A stretch of DNA of 64,000 nt, taken from NCBI GenBank assembly GCA_013298775.1, contig JAAFIV010000009.1:1-64000 (forward strand), given 5' to 3'. Positions within the stretch are counted from its first letter, which is position 1; each line of letters begins with the position of its first letter. A program made the position numbers and the translations under genes. Below, piece after piece: positions 37,078 to 45,984 of the stretch. The DNA comes from Ignavibacteria bacterium (GTDB taxonomy: Bacteria; Bacteroidota; Ignavibacteria; Kapaibacteriales; UBA4661). A model generated the notes under the pieces. The model was not told where the DNA came from. It saw only the letters and a program-made list of their open reading frames with translations, and ran no database searches.

Positions 37078-38040
37078 TCAAGGCTTGACCAGTTCCACCT
37101 GAGAATAATGCTTCTCAAAAAATTCATCGCACCAAAGGCAAACATTTTCCAATTCGCCTGCCCGCGCCCGCGCAAATGCTTCGCTCACACCGACAGATTC
37201 CCCCATGCGGTACGGGTCGCCATCGTTGATAGCTTGGAAAACCTCTGATTTTGCGACGCGCTTCAGAATATCCGTTACTTTCTCTTTTCGTGCGTCGCCC
37301 ATCGGATACTTCGTTCCTGGACAGCATGGATTCACCTTCCAAAGCTGAATCGAAATTTCCTGCGGTAATTCTGTTCCACCCAAAAAGCCTTTTCCACCTG
37401 ACAAAATCGCACAGAAGTTGTGATTGCCATCGCGTTTCCAGATGTTTTTCTCCATCGCCCGCCCACGCGCCCAGTTCCCGCCAAGCCACATCTCCTCAGT
37501 CGCGCCCCAGTATCCGAAGGTGAGTTTGTCAGGCTGTACATAGGTTTCTTTTTCGATAAGCGGTGCAGCATTTTCATCCGTCATGCCGCGTGATTTGAAA
37601 AGGTCGGCAAGTTTTGCAAGGCGTTCGCCCGCGTGTTTGTGATAGCGGTCAATGCTGGCAAGGTCTATGCGCGTAACGCCCAGACGCAAGATTTCATCAA
37701 GGATTTCGCCCGTCAATAAATCGCCGTTGGTTTGGAGCATAATCTGGGTACGGCTTCCGTACTTGTGTTGCAGTGCTTCCAATATCGGGTACAGTTTTTT
37801 GCGTTCGGCAAGCGGTTCCCCGCCTGATAGAATCAGCCTGTCCAGCGTGTCGGGCAGATTTGCGACAATTGCCAAACATTCCTCCAATTCCAAGCGTTCA
37901 CCGCGTGGACCAGACAAATTATAGCAATGAGCGCAGGAATCGTTGCAAAGTTGCGTAAACACCCAATAAATGCTCTCGAAATGCTCAGGAGCAGGTGTGA
38001 AGCGGGTTTCAGGGCGTGATGAAGATGTTGCTGTGTTCAT
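37078..38040 (-). CDS. Radical SAM protein linked to an ABC importer
   Basis: A 320-residue radical SAM enzyme. The cluster-binding triad is Cys32, Cys36 and Cys39 (CNDSCAHCY). The SAM-contacting GGE motif is LSGGEPL at about 71-77. The C-terminal third holds Cys210, Cys239, Cys240, Cys301 and Cys304 (NPCCPGT, CLWCDEF), suggesting an auxiliary Fe-S cluster as in SPASM/twitch proteins. The overall type recalls peptide- or cofactor-modifying enzymes, but I cannot name a substrate. It is the last gene of a minus-strand run after lipoprotein, two permeases and an ATPase, 54 bp after the ATPase stop. A partial family F repeat lies in that gap. Confidence 0.85.
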   Translation of the reverse strand: MNTATSSSRPETRFTPAPEHFESIYWVFTQLCNDSCAHCYNLSGPRGERLELEECLAIVANLPDTLDRLILSGGEPLAERKKLYPILEALQHKYGSRTQIMLQTNGDLLTGEILDEILRLGVTRIDLASIDRYHKHAGERLAKLADLFKSRGMTDENAAPLIEKETYVQPDKLTFGYWGATEEMWLGGNWARGRAMEKNIWKRDGNHNFCAILSGGKGFLGGTELPQEISIQLWKVNPCCPGTKYPMGDARKEKVTDILKRVAKSEVFQAINDGDPYRMGESVGVSEAFARARAGELENVCLWCDEFFEKHYSQVELVKP

Positions 38041-38094
38041 AGTCTTTTGAATAATTCTTGCATTCGTGAAGATTTGTGCAATTCGTGGATAATG

Positions 38095-38823
38095 TTATAC
38101 GGAAACTTTGAACGTTTCCCAAAAATCAATTTCGCGCTGCAAGCCCAGTTCTGGTGCGGCAAGCAGCTCTTCGCGAGAGGAATACTGCTTGAGAACGCCA
38201 CTGTGCATAGAAGCAATGCGGTCGCCCATGATGATGGCTTCTTTGAGGTCGTGCGTTACAAACAAAGCCGTGATGCGGTGTTCGGCGGCAAGTGATTTAT
38301 AGAGCGTTTGCATGGCAACTCTGGTTTCACTATCCAGCGCGGCAAAAGGTTCGTCCAGCAGTAGCACCTTCGGGCGCACCACGACTGCCCGCGCAAAAGC
38401 AACACGCTGACGCTGCCCACCAGAGAGTTCGTGCGGGAATTTGCCTACATGCGCCGTTAAATCTATCTCGCGGAGAATGGATGCCACGCGCTCCTGTATT
38501 TCCGTGCTTTCCAGACGACGTACACGCAATCCAAAGGCGATATTTTCCCAAACGCTCAAATGCGGGAACAGAAGCGGCTCTTGGTAGAGATACACGCAAG
38601 AACGCGCCTCGGCGGGCGTTTCATTCAGGCGTTTGCTTTCAAGTGTGATGTTGCCTGCGTCTTCCTGCACCAAGCCCGCAATCACCTTGAGCAGCGTCGT
38701 TTTTCCGCAGCCAGAACGCCCCAAAATGCTCATTGTGGATTCGCACTCAAGCGTAAGACTGCATGAGCGCAAGATTTCTTGCGTTCCATACGATTTTTGA
38801 ATGTGGTGAAGTTCGAGGAACAT
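38095..38823 (-). CDS. ABC transporter ATP-binding protein (YnjD-like)
   Basis: A 242-residue cytoplasmic ATPase from the ATG at 38823 (MFLELHHIQKSYG). The longer frame to 38913 adds unconserved residues that reach into a repeat. Walker A is GRSGCGKTT, the signature is LSGGQRQR, Walker B is VLLLDEPFAAL and the switch histidine is in FVTHDLKEA. It pairs with the two permeases upstream and the lipoprotein at 40635-41897. The family C repeat in the 167 bp gap before it may separate its expression from the permeases. The final helix region is short, so no regulatory TOBE-like domain is present. Confidence 0.92.
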   Translation of the reverse strand: MFLELHHIQKSYGTQEILRSCSLTLECESTMSILGRSGCGKTTLLKVIAGLVQEDAGNITLESKRLNETPAEARSCVYLYQEPLLFPHLSVWENIAFGLRVRRLESTEIQERVASILREIDLTAHVGKFPHELSGGQRQRVAFARAVVVRPKVLLLDEPFAALDSETRVAMQTLYKSLAAEHRITALFVTHDLKEAIIMGDRIASMHSGVLKQYSSREELLAAPELGLQREIDFWETFKVSV

Positions 38824-38892
38824 TTGGGAAAATTGAGATACGATGAAAGAACCTTGCTGAACTGAGCTTTGCTGAACTGAGAGCCGCAAGTA

Positions 38893-38976
38893 AACGTAGA
38901 TTTGAGGACTCAAAAGGGTAGTGATAATGGCAAAAAGTCCTCGAAATCCTGATAGTCTGGGCTTCGTCCGCGTTCC
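38893..38976. repeat. Intergenic repeat family C, diverged copy inside the ABC operon
   Basis: AAACGTAGATTTGAGGACTC on the left; AAAAGTCCTCGAAATCCTGA and CGTCCGCGTTCC on the right. The left arm has lost the GCGGAC box. It splits the permease genes from the ATPase gene of the same transporter. Confidence 0.7.
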
Positions 38977-38990
38977 AAATAATCATGTTG

Positions 38991-39791
38991 TCAGCGTTGC
39001 ACCAGCAATCGTTTATTGAGAGCCATCATCGTTAGTGCTGGAAGCATGAGTATTGATGCGCTTACGGCGGCATAGTACGGATTTGCTTCGTTGATTGCGC
39101 TGTACACGAGCAATGGCAAGGTTTGTACGGCTCCGCCGCCGATAATCAGCGTCAAGCCGTATTGAAACCATGAGAGCAAAAATGTTTGAACAAGCGTGAG
39201 GAAAAGAAAACCACGTGCTTGCGGCATGAGTACACGCATCCAGACCTCACGCTGTCCTGCGCCGAGTGTGCGAGCGAGTTGCTCCAAGGCAAACACGTGT
39301 TCATTCCAGAAACTGCTCAATATAATCACCGCTAGAGCGCATCCGAACATCGTTTGTGCCAACAAAACACCCGCAACGGTACTTGCCAAGCCGAGTTTAA
39401 TAAAAACAACATGCGCTAATGTGCTAAAAATAACGGGCGACATCGCAAAGGGCGCGTAGGCAAGCAGCATCAGGCATTCACGCTGCGCTACAATCGGACG
39501 CTGTGCAATGAAGCGGCTTGTGGCAAATCCTACAACGGTCGAAACAAGTGCAACACCGCATGAAATCACGACAGAAACACCAATACTTCGTAGCAAAACC
39601 GCATCGTGCAGCGCAGCAAACCAGTGTGCTGTGTGCCATTCCGCAGGCAGCATTTGCAGAGCTTCCCAGCGTTTCACAAACGACAACGCAAGAATATACG
39701 CCGCCGGAAACAGGCACGCAAGCGCAAAGAGGCTTGCAATCAAGCGACTGAGGACGCTCGTTCCCTTTATCCCTTTGCCTTTATTCGTCAT
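38991..39791 (-). CDS. ABC transporter permease, second subunit
   Basis: A 266-residue inner-membrane permease with six predicted helices (LIASLFALACLFPAAYILAL; VSVVISCGVALVSTVVGFA; MLLAYAPFAMSPVIFSTLAH; and others). The EAA-like cytoplasmic loop is EQLARTLGAGQREVWMRVLMPQ, with the conserved Gly and hydrophobic spacing. Its start overlaps the stop of the other permease by 4 bp (ATGA). In E. coli YnjC both halves are one fused protein; here they are separate genes. Substrate unknown. Confidence 0.9.
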   Translation of the reverse strand: MTNKGKGIKGTSVLSRLIASLFALACLFPAAYILALSFVKRWEALQMLPAEWHTAHWFAALHDAVLLRSIGVSVVISCGVALVSTVVGFATSRFIAQRPIVAQRECLMLLAYAPFAMSPVIFSTLAHVVFIKLGLASTVAGVLLAQTMFGCALAVIILSSFWNEHVFALEQLARTLGAGQREVWMRVLMPQARGFLFLTLVQTFLLSWFQYGLTLIIGGGAVQTLPLLVYSAINEANPYYAAVSASILMLPALTMMALNKRLLVQR

Positions 39792-40630
39792 CTTTTCACC
39801 TTCATTCCTTTCTGTACCACCGCCAGCACGATGACCGTATAGATGACCGCTATCACAAGTGCTTGCGGCTTTTCGGCAAGGTCAAACATGGCGTATTTCC
39901 TCTGCGCAAGCACCGAAAGCATCTGCGGCGATTGCAAGCCAAGCAGCAAGGGAATTTCATACGAACCCACAACGGCAACAAACAGCAGCGCAATATTCGC
40001 CCTTGCACGGCGCAACATCACGGGTGCGGTAATGCGCCAAAAACGCTGCGAGCGGCTTGCACCCAGTGTGGAAGCCAGTGATGTGAGTGCGGGTACGTTT
40101 TCGCTTTTGTGTAATTGTGCAAAGAGCAGTGCGAAAAATGGTGCCGCCGTGAGTGTGTGCGCAAGCACAATACCGATTCCAAGCGGGTCGTGGACGAGTG
40201 AGGGAAAATGTTCGAGAGAATCAATTACCCCAAAGCCTAGGAATAATCGCGCTCCCAGCCCGCCCCCCGAAAACACTTGCAAGACAAACAACGCGGCAAC
40301 GGCGGCAGGTATCGCAAGCGGAATCTGCGCAATCGTCGCAAAAATGCCGCTTTGAAGACGTTCCCGCAGCGCGACACCTGTACATAAGCCACATCCAACG
40401 GTAATGAGCGTCGTCACGCTCGCAAGTGCGAAACTGAGGCTGAGAGAACGAAAAAACTCCGAAGAACTCAGCACATCTGCCCAATGCCGCACCGTTACGC
40501 CCTCGCTGAATAATCCAACTGCACCAACGCTGTACAGCAGCCCATACACGCTGCCCGCCACCATCGGCACGACGACAAGCACGGTGTAGAGCGCGATGGG
40601 AAGATAAGAGAAAATGCGTTTCTGTTTCAT
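39788..40630 (-). CDS. ABC transporter permease, first subunit
   Basis: A 280-residue permease from the ATG at 40630, four bases after the stop of the lipoprotein gene (a TTG at 40645 would overlap it). Helices are visible: YLPIALYTVLVVVPMVAGSVY, SFALASVTTLITVGCGLCTG, IAQIPLAIPAAVAALFVLQV, VVGSYEIPLLLGL and others. The EAA loop is TSLASTLGASRSQRFWRITA. It forms the membrane channel with the gene downstream. The tight packing of three genes shows a single transcript. Confidence 0.9.
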   Translation of the reverse strand: MKQKRIFSYLPIALYTVLVVVPMVAGSVYGLLYSVGAVGLFSEGVTVRHWADVLSSSEFFRSLSLSFALASVTTLITVGCGLCTGVALRERLQSGIFATIAQIPLAIPAAVAALFVLQVFSGGGLGARLFLGFGVIDSLEHFPSLVHDPLGIGIVLAHTLTAAPFFALLFAQLHKSENVPALTSLASTLGASRSQRFWRITAPVMLRRARANIALLFVAVVGSYEIPLLLGLQSPQMLSVLAQRKYAMFDLAEKPQALVIAVIYTVIVLAVVQKGMKVKR

Positions 40631-40634
40631 TGCG

Positions 40635-41897
40635 TTATTGCTCAATCATATTTTTCCGAAAATCAGCAAACAAGCGAATCATGTATTCTGGTGCGAGTTC
40701 CTGCAAGGCTTTCGCTTGAATATCTTCGCGGCGCGGTGAATACGTGCGTGAAGGAACATTTGCAAATCTTTCGCGCCATTCGGAAGGAAGTTTTTCCATT
40801 GCCAAGACCGTGCCGTCGCCCCAGATTTCGGGCGTAAACTTGCGTAATTGTGCTTCGGGCGAGATGAGGAAATTCACAACAACCATAGCAGGTGCTTTGC
40901 GAGCGGAATTGGCTGGAATGCCCATGTAGTGCGAGTTTTGAATCGTGCCGCCATCCAGCACAAATGCTCGTGCGGTTTTCGGGAACAAGCCCTGAAGCAC
41001 CTTATTATCTACTTCGCCGTCGTTGTTGCTCATGGTAAAATCAATTTCACCCGATGCAAAAAGCTGGTGCATCTCCGCTACGCCGCTTGGATAGACGCGT
41101 CCGCGCTTCCATAGGTGCGGCTTGAGTTCTCGCAAATATGCCCAGAGTTCGCGCGATGTTTGCTCGTACAACGCTTGATTAAACGCGCCATTCAGCTTGC
41201 TTTGTCCGTCGGCATGTTTACCCGCAATATCAATCAGCAGTGCTTTCAAAAACGTCATTCCGGTAAAAAAATTATCGAAGGTGAAGCGTCCGGGATGAGC
41301 AATCACGTACTCTTTGAGTGTTTCGCGAGTGCGTGGCGGAGTGGGAGTGCGTAGCGAATCGTAGATAATTGCCATTTGTACATTTCCCCAAGGACATTCG
41401 TAGCCGTCTGTCGCTTGCTGAAAATCTCGACCAATAAATGGGTTTGCCGTGTCAATGTATTTTGCATTCGGCAAATTACCCGCAAACCGCTCCAATGCTT
41501 TGATTTGACGGAGTTGGTAAAACGTCTCGCCGTTAATCCATACGAGGTCTATGCTGCTTTCCGTTTTTCCAGCCTCACGCTCCGAAGCAATGAGCGAAAC
41601 AAGCTGCGCACCTTGCCCGCTCAGGAGTTCCAGCGTGATATTGTAGCGTTGTTTGACCTCTGGAACAACATAATTTTTCATGTACGCATTGATGTATGGG
41701 TCGCCTTGCCACATCATAAGGCGCACGGTTACGCCGTTTGCGGCTTTTTCAATATCCTGCCAAGACTGGGCTTGTGCAGGTTTTTCCTGTGCTGGTTTTT
41801 CCTGCGCTGGTTTTTCCTGCGCTGGTTTTTCCTGCGCTGGTTTTGCGCAGGAAGCGAGGAATAGTGCGATGAAGAGGAGTAGTATATGTTTGCTCAT
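40635..41897 (-). CDS. ABC importer substrate-binding lipoprotein (YnjB-like)
   Basis: A 420-residue lipoprotein with lipobox LASC at residues 14-17. The mature start is a linker of five Lys-Pro-Ala-Gln-(Glu) units. Then comes a solute-binding fold: VRLMMWQGDPYINAYMKNYV, AGKTESSIDLVWINGETFYQ, CPWGNVQMAIIYDS, LFASGEIDFTMSNNDGEVDN, GIPANSARKAPAMVVVNFLI. The pattern DLVWINGE and the overall order resemble E. coli YnjB, a predicted thiamine-like or sugar-type family member without known ligand. It heads a minus-strand operon with two permeases, an ATPase and a radical SAM enzyme. Confidence 0.88.
   Translation of the reverse strand: MSKHILLLFIALFLASCAKPAQEKPAQEKPAQEKPAQEKPAQAQSWQDIEKAANGVTVRLMMWQGDPYINAYMKNYVVPEVKQRYNITLELLSGQGAQLVSLIASEREAGKTESSIDLVWINGETFYQLRQIKALERFAGNLPNAKYIDTANPFIGRDFQQATDGYECPWGNVQMAIIYDSLRTPTPPRTRETLKEYVIAHPGRFTFDNFFTGMTFLKALLIDIAGKHADGQSKLNGAFNQALYEQTSRELWAYLRELKPHLWKRGRVYPSGVAEMHQLFASGEIDFTMSNNDGEVDNKVLQGLFPKTARAFVLDGGTIQNSHYMGIPANSARKAPAMVVVNFLISPEAQLRKFTPEIWGDGTVLAMEKLPSEWRERFANVPSRTYSPRREDIQAKALQELAPEYMIRLFADFRKNMIEQ
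41776..41850. repeat. 15-bp tandem repeat coding the lipoprotein linker
   Basis: The unit GCTGGTTTTTCCTGC (plus strand) occurs in five copies, the outer two diverged and the middle three identical. On the coding strand it gives repeats of Lys-Pro-Ala-Gln-Glu. Gain or loss of a copy keeps the frame and would only change tether length between lipid anchor and binding domain. Confidence 0.9.
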
Positions 41898-41920
41898 AAT
41901 TTTTATTTTTCACGAAAAAG

Positions 41921-41957
41921 GAACGCGGACGAGAGGACTTTTAGGATGAAGAGGACT
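41921..41957. repeat. Family C single arm overlapping the end of the GxxExxY gene
   Basis: AACGCGGACGAGAGGACTTT followed by TAGGATGAAGAGGACTCAAG is a left arm of family C without a paired right arm. It supplies the stop codon and last residues (ESSSS) of the GxxExxY protein, so the gene end lies within the repeat. Confidence 0.75.
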
Positions 41958-42384
41958 CAAGCGGTGTTGGTTTGGTAAGCATTTGAATAGTGCGCTTTTT
42001 GCGGTCGTTCTCGAAACTGCGGCGTGCAAATTTTGCTTCAATGCCGAAATTCAGCACTAAACCGACTTCAATATCTGTTGCGCGTAAATAGTTCAGTAGT
42101 TGCGCCATATGGGCTTCTACAATTTGCGCACTTGCTTTCAGTTCCAACAATACCTTTTGCTCAACAAGAATATCTGCCCAATAGTCGCCAATTTCATGAC
42201 CATCGTAAAAGACTTTAATTGCACACTGAGATTCAGCGTGCAAGCCCATTTTCTTCAACTCAAGGAGCAATGCCCGCTCATAGCATTTTTCAAGAAATCC
42301 ATATCCTAAAACATTGTGAACATTGTAAAATGCTCGAATGATTTTTTGCGTGAGTTCATGGTGTTTCAGCTCATTTGTTTCCAT
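41941..42384 (-). CDS. GxxExxY protein (PD-(D/E)XK nuclease-like fold)
   Basis: A 147-residue protein with the namesake motif GFLEKCYERALLLEL near residue 29 and the nuclease-fold core DYWADILVEQKVLLELKA (Asp, then Glu-x-Lys). The next block AHMAQLLNYLRATDIEVGLVLNFG is also family typical. The biological role of this family is not established; it is often present in several copies per genome. It is bordered by family C repeats on both sides (41921 and 42446), and the C-terminal tail is repeat-derived. It lies upstream of the ABC operon with a 43 bp gap but has no clear functional tie to it. Confidence 0.85.
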   Translation of the reverse strand: METNELKHHELTQKIIRAFYNVHNVLGYGFLEKCYERALLLELKKMGLHAESQCAIKVFYDGHEIGDYWADILVEQKVLLELKASAQIVEAHMAQLLNYLRATDIEVGLVLNFGIEAKFARRSFENDRKKRTIQMLTKPTPLESSSS

Positions 42385-42445
42385 GAAAATTGCCTTTCTG
42401 ATTGTAGCAGTATTGGTTTATTTACAGTCTGTTTTTGAATATTTT

Positions 42446-42808
42446 AACGCGGACAAGAGGACTGAGAGGATATTGAGGATGTTGAAAATACTCATTCTTT
42501 CAAATATGGCAACGACTACACGTGCGTCCTCTGAATCCTGAAAGTCCTCCCGTCCGCGTTTGAATATTGTAACGCGGACAAGAGGACTGAGAGGATATTG
42601 AGGACGCAAAAATACTCAATTCTTTCCATACAAAGAACGACGGCACCGCGTCCTCTGAATCCTAAAAGTCCTCTCGTCCGCGTTTGAATATTGTAACGCG
42701 GACAAGAGGACTGAGAGGATGTGGAGGACGCAAAAATACTCAATTCTTTCCATAAATATCGTAACTGCACTGCGTCCTCTGAATCCTAAAAGTCCTCCCG
42801 TCCGCGTT
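42446..42808. repeat. Three tandem copies of family C palindromic repeat (about 124 bp unit)
   Basis: Units start at 42446, 42571 and 42695. Each has a left arm AACGCGGACAAGAGGACTGA, a less conserved centre (about 50 bp) and a right arm with GTCCTC and CGTCCGCGTT; TTTGAATATTGT joins successive units. Units 2 and 3 are more alike than unit 1. The array fills most of the 459 bp gap between the GxxExxY gene and the TonB receptor gene. Arms are inverted repeats, centres differ slightly, and there are only three units, so this is not a CRISPR array. Confidence 0.9.
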
Positions 42809-42843
42809 TAAATTTTTCTTTACAAACTTACAACCTCACAATC

Positions 42844-45828
42844 TCAAAACACATATCGAACACCAAACTGGAACTGACGCGGCGGTCCAAAACTTTTTGC
42901 CTGAAACGCAGTACCGCCAACTTGAATTTGATTGCTCTGCGTCGCATTATTCGAGTAGCCGCTCACGTTGGCGGTGTTCAGCACGTTGAATACATCGGCG
43001 CGAATTTCCAAACGTCCCGTTCCGCCAAGTGCCAGATTGTATTGCAATCCCACATCTATCACCGACGACCACGCCAAACGCCCGCTATTACGCGATTCGC
43101 CTGGTGCGCGGTCGCTATTGCCTACGTAGGCATCGCCGAAGGCTTGTCCGTCGCCGTTCAGGTCGGTGGTGCCGTATCTGCGGGCATCGGGGATGTAGTT
43201 TATCGGCTGACCGCTTTGCGCCAAGAATGCGAGATTCAAACTAAAAGCCTCGCCAAGATACCACGTTCCGAAAGCATTGATAAGGTGCGTGCGGTCGTTG
43301 ATGGATGGTCCCCACTCAGCATCGAAGCGGTTTGCGTCTTGTGCGCGGAAGTTAATATCATCGGTGTTGTTCTCGCTGCGAGAAAGTGTGTAGGAAAGGC
43401 GGAAGGAATACGCATCGTCGCCTTTGTCTTTCAGCACATTCAGCGTTGCCGCATAAAATCTACCTTGTCCCGCCGTTTCGGTAACGGTAATGCCACGCAC
43501 TGCACCGCCCGCCACCGGCTGCACGGGGCGTGTTGCGTCGGCTTGTGCCTGTGTGCGCACAACGACGTTTGCAGGGGTAATTGGATATGAGGCTGGTGCG
43601 TTCAAATCCCGCGTAAAATAGAGGTTATCGGTGCGTGTGTGGATGAAATCAGTGAAGAAGAGCCATTTGTCGCTCAGTTGATATTGATACCCAAGCGTGT
43701 ACTGTTGCGTCATGGGATTTTGATAGCCATTCGGATTCAAAATGCGCCGCTCGCCAAAGGACAAGCCTGCACGCTGTCCGAGCAAGGTTTCTGTGCTTGG
43801 AGCTTGGAGATAACGAAGGGAATTGCGCGAGCCGTCCAAATACGCACCCGCATTGCCGTCGAAGGTCATGCGAGAAATATCAGCATTTGCGGGCAAAATC
43901 CCTTTGTCTTTGAGCTGCTGCAACTGCCGTTTGAAGCCGTCGGACGTGGTGCTTTGCTGAAGCGCGTCGCTGTAAATTGCATACACAATTTTATCATAAA
44001 AAATGCCCGCTCCGCCGCGAAGGACGCTCCGCTCGTTCAGTTTGTAATTGAAACTGAAGCGCGGTGCAATGTTGTTCAGGTCGCCCTGTGTTGATGCGCC
44101 TTGCGAAAGATTATCGTAATCGTAGCGTAAGCCCAGCGTGAGGTTCAAATCGCTTGACACCGACCACAAATCCTCAGCATAGACCGAAAAAATTGTTTGA
44201 TTCGCGCCATAGCTTTTTGCTTGAAGTTCGACGCTATAATCAATCACGCGCACGTCTGCTGGGATGTCCGTCGGAAGGAGATTCACGCCCTTGCCGCTTG
44301 CCGCCAGAGCGCGTTGTTGCGCACCCGTGAGGCGTACTTGATAATTTCCGTTTGCATTGCCGCCGCCAAACAGTCTGTGGTCGGTCGAAACAACCTCACC
44401 ACCAAATTTCAAACGGTGATTCTCGGCTTGAATACTCACTTTGGGCTGAATGTGCAGCGTGGCTTGCTGCGAATCGAACACATAGCCCGGATGCCCAAGC
44501 ACCGCCACGACTTGATTGGTGGAATCGTACACGACTGTTTGCGGGCTGTTCGGGTTATTTGCTCGCCCGTAGTTCCAGCGAAAGGTGCTGAATTGCGCGT
44601 TCAGTTCCGCACTCAGATTCCCGCTTGAATACACGTTTGTAAGCGCGATATTGAGTGAATTACGGTCTTGCGAATTACCCGCCGAGGGGAAAGTAACGCC
44701 GCCATCCAAGCCGCCACCTGCTCTCTGGACGTTTACCTGCCCCACATTCACGCGCAGTGCGGACTTCAGCGCATCGCTCCAGAGATAATCCAATTTTCCC
44801 GAAATGTACAAAAAGGTATTTGTTGCAGGAATTGTCCCCGACGCGCCTAATTGTGGCACGTTCAAGGCATTCGATTTCACATCTTGCGTGTATTCAGCGT
44901 TGAGATAGAAAAAGGCTTTGTCCTTCTGGAGCGCACCGCCCAAGCCAAATCCCGCCTGATGCCGCATGAAACCATCGCGCACGAGATTACCTGTCAAATC
45001 GCGTTGCAAATAATCAGCACTATCGCCCAGAAACCGCCCCGGACGGTACATGTAGAATGCCTCGCCCGAAAGCTCATTGCTACCAGAGCGCGTGGTCATG
45101 TTCACGATGCCGTTACCGCTTCTGCCGAATTCTGTGGAATAATTGTTTGTCAGCACGGTAATATCTTGCGTGAAGCCCGCAGGAATGGCGAATCGCTGCC
45201 CGCCCAAAAACTGCTCGTTGTTATCCAAACCATCAATCATGTAGTTGGTGTAGAGCGAGTTCGCGCCGTTAATGCTGACGTTAGGATTTTCGGGATAAAA
45301 CCCCGTCGCTGGCGCAACATTCGGAAAACGGGCGAGAACCCGCGTCATATCTCGCGCTTCAATGGGAATTTGCTCAAGGTCGCGCCGTGAAAGCGTGGAA
45401 GACACTTCCGCATTCACCGTGTTAATTTGCGCCACACTACGGCTGGATTCTACCGAAACCGCATCGAGACTGGTTTCTTTCGTTGGTGTGAGAACAAGAT
45501 TTACGCTGCGTTCAAAACTTGTGCGCAGAACAATATTCGCAATTTTTGAAGCACGAAAATTATCTGTCGCATCGGCGGACACGGTATATTTCCCTGCGGT
45601 GGAAAGCCCCGTAAAGCGCACCTTTCCTTGTGCATTGCTCTGAACTTGTGATTTGAAGCCAATATCGGCATTAGAAAGCGTTACAAGCGTGTTCGGAACA
45701 GGGGTTTTATCTGTTCCGTTTAGGACCGTAATTTCGAGGGAGATTTGTGCAAAAACGGCACTCACGGATGCCGTAATGGTAAGAAATGTAAGGAGTAATG
45801 CGGCTTTGAAGGTAGTATAAATGCTCAT
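42844..45828 (-). CDS. TonB-dependent receptor, Oar-like, with carboxypeptidase-regulatory-like domain
   Basis: A 994-residue outer-membrane receptor. The signal peptide ends near SAVFAQ. Residues about 31-115 form a CarboxypepD_reg-like domain (LEITVLNGTDKTPVPNTLVT). The plug follows (VNAEVSSTLSRRDLEQIPIE ... GANSLYTNYMIDGLDNNEQF), then a barrel with many aromatic strands, ending FGPPRQFQFGVRYVF with the terminal Phe. Oar-type receptors in this group often move peptides or large ligands and interact with TonB, which is not encoded here. It is divergent from a TetR gene and shares a 242 bp upstream region with a strong palindrome, so it may be regulated together with the efflux operon. Confidence 0.92.
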   Translation of the reverse strand: MSIYTTFKAALLLTFLTITASVSAVFAQISLEITVLNGTDKTPVPNTLVTLSNADIGFKSQVQSNAQGKVRFTGLSTAGKYTVSADATDNFRASKIANIVLRTSFERSVNLVLTPTKETSLDAVSVESSRSVAQINTVNAEVSSTLSRRDLEQIPIEARDMTRVLARFPNVAPATGFYPENPNVSINGANSLYTNYMIDGLDNNEQFLGGQRFAIPAGFTQDITVLTNNYSTEFGRSGNGIVNMTTRSGSNELSGEAFYMYRPGRFLGDSADYLQRDLTGNLVRDGFMRHQAGFGLGGALQKDKAFFYLNAEYTQDVKSNALNVPQLGASGTIPATNTFLYISGKLDYLWSDALKSALRVNVGQVNVQRAGGGLDGGVTFPSAGNSQDRNSLNIALTNVYSSGNLSAELNAQFSTFRWNYGRANNPNSPQTVVYDSTNQVVAVLGHPGYVFDSQQATLHIQPKVSIQAENHRLKFGGEVVSTDHRLFGGGNANGNYQVRLTGAQQRALAASGKGVNLLPTDIPADVRVIDYSVELQAKSYGANQTIFSVYAEDLWSVSSDLNLTLGLRYDYDNLSQGASTQGDLNNIAPRFSFNYKLNERSVLRGGAGIFYDKIVYAIYSDALQQSTTSDGFKRQLQQLKDKGILPANADISRMTFDGNAGAYLDGSRNSLRYLQAPSTETLLGQRAGLSFGERRILNPNGYQNPMTQQYTLGYQYQLSDKWLFFTDFIHTRTDNLYFTRDLNAPASYPITPANVVVRTQAQADATRPVQPVAGGAVRGITVTETAGQGRFYAATLNVLKDKGDDAYSFRLSYTLSRSENNTDDINFRAQDANRFDAEWGPSINDRTHLINAFGTWYLGEAFSLNLAFLAQSGQPINYIPDARRYGTTDLNGDGQAFGDAYVGNSDRAPGESRNSGRLAWSSVIDVGLQYNLALGGTGRLEIRADVFNVLNTANVSGYSNNATQSNQIQVGGTAFQAKSFGPPRQFQFGVRYVF

Positions 45829-45984
45829 TGTACCTAAAAAATGATGAAGAAAATGATAACTCAGTCAAAGATACGAAAATTGGGTATGCTTCGGATTGCG
45901 ATGCGATTCACAAGATGCGATTCACAATCCGAACTCTAATTGTACGACATAGGTTGTACAGCACAGGAAACCCACAAAACAAAA

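Noticed and set aside
42446-42808. CRISPR-like array (regularly repeated units)
   Set aside because: Only three units of about 124 bp, each with internal inverted arms and similar centres rather than unique spacers; no cas genes.
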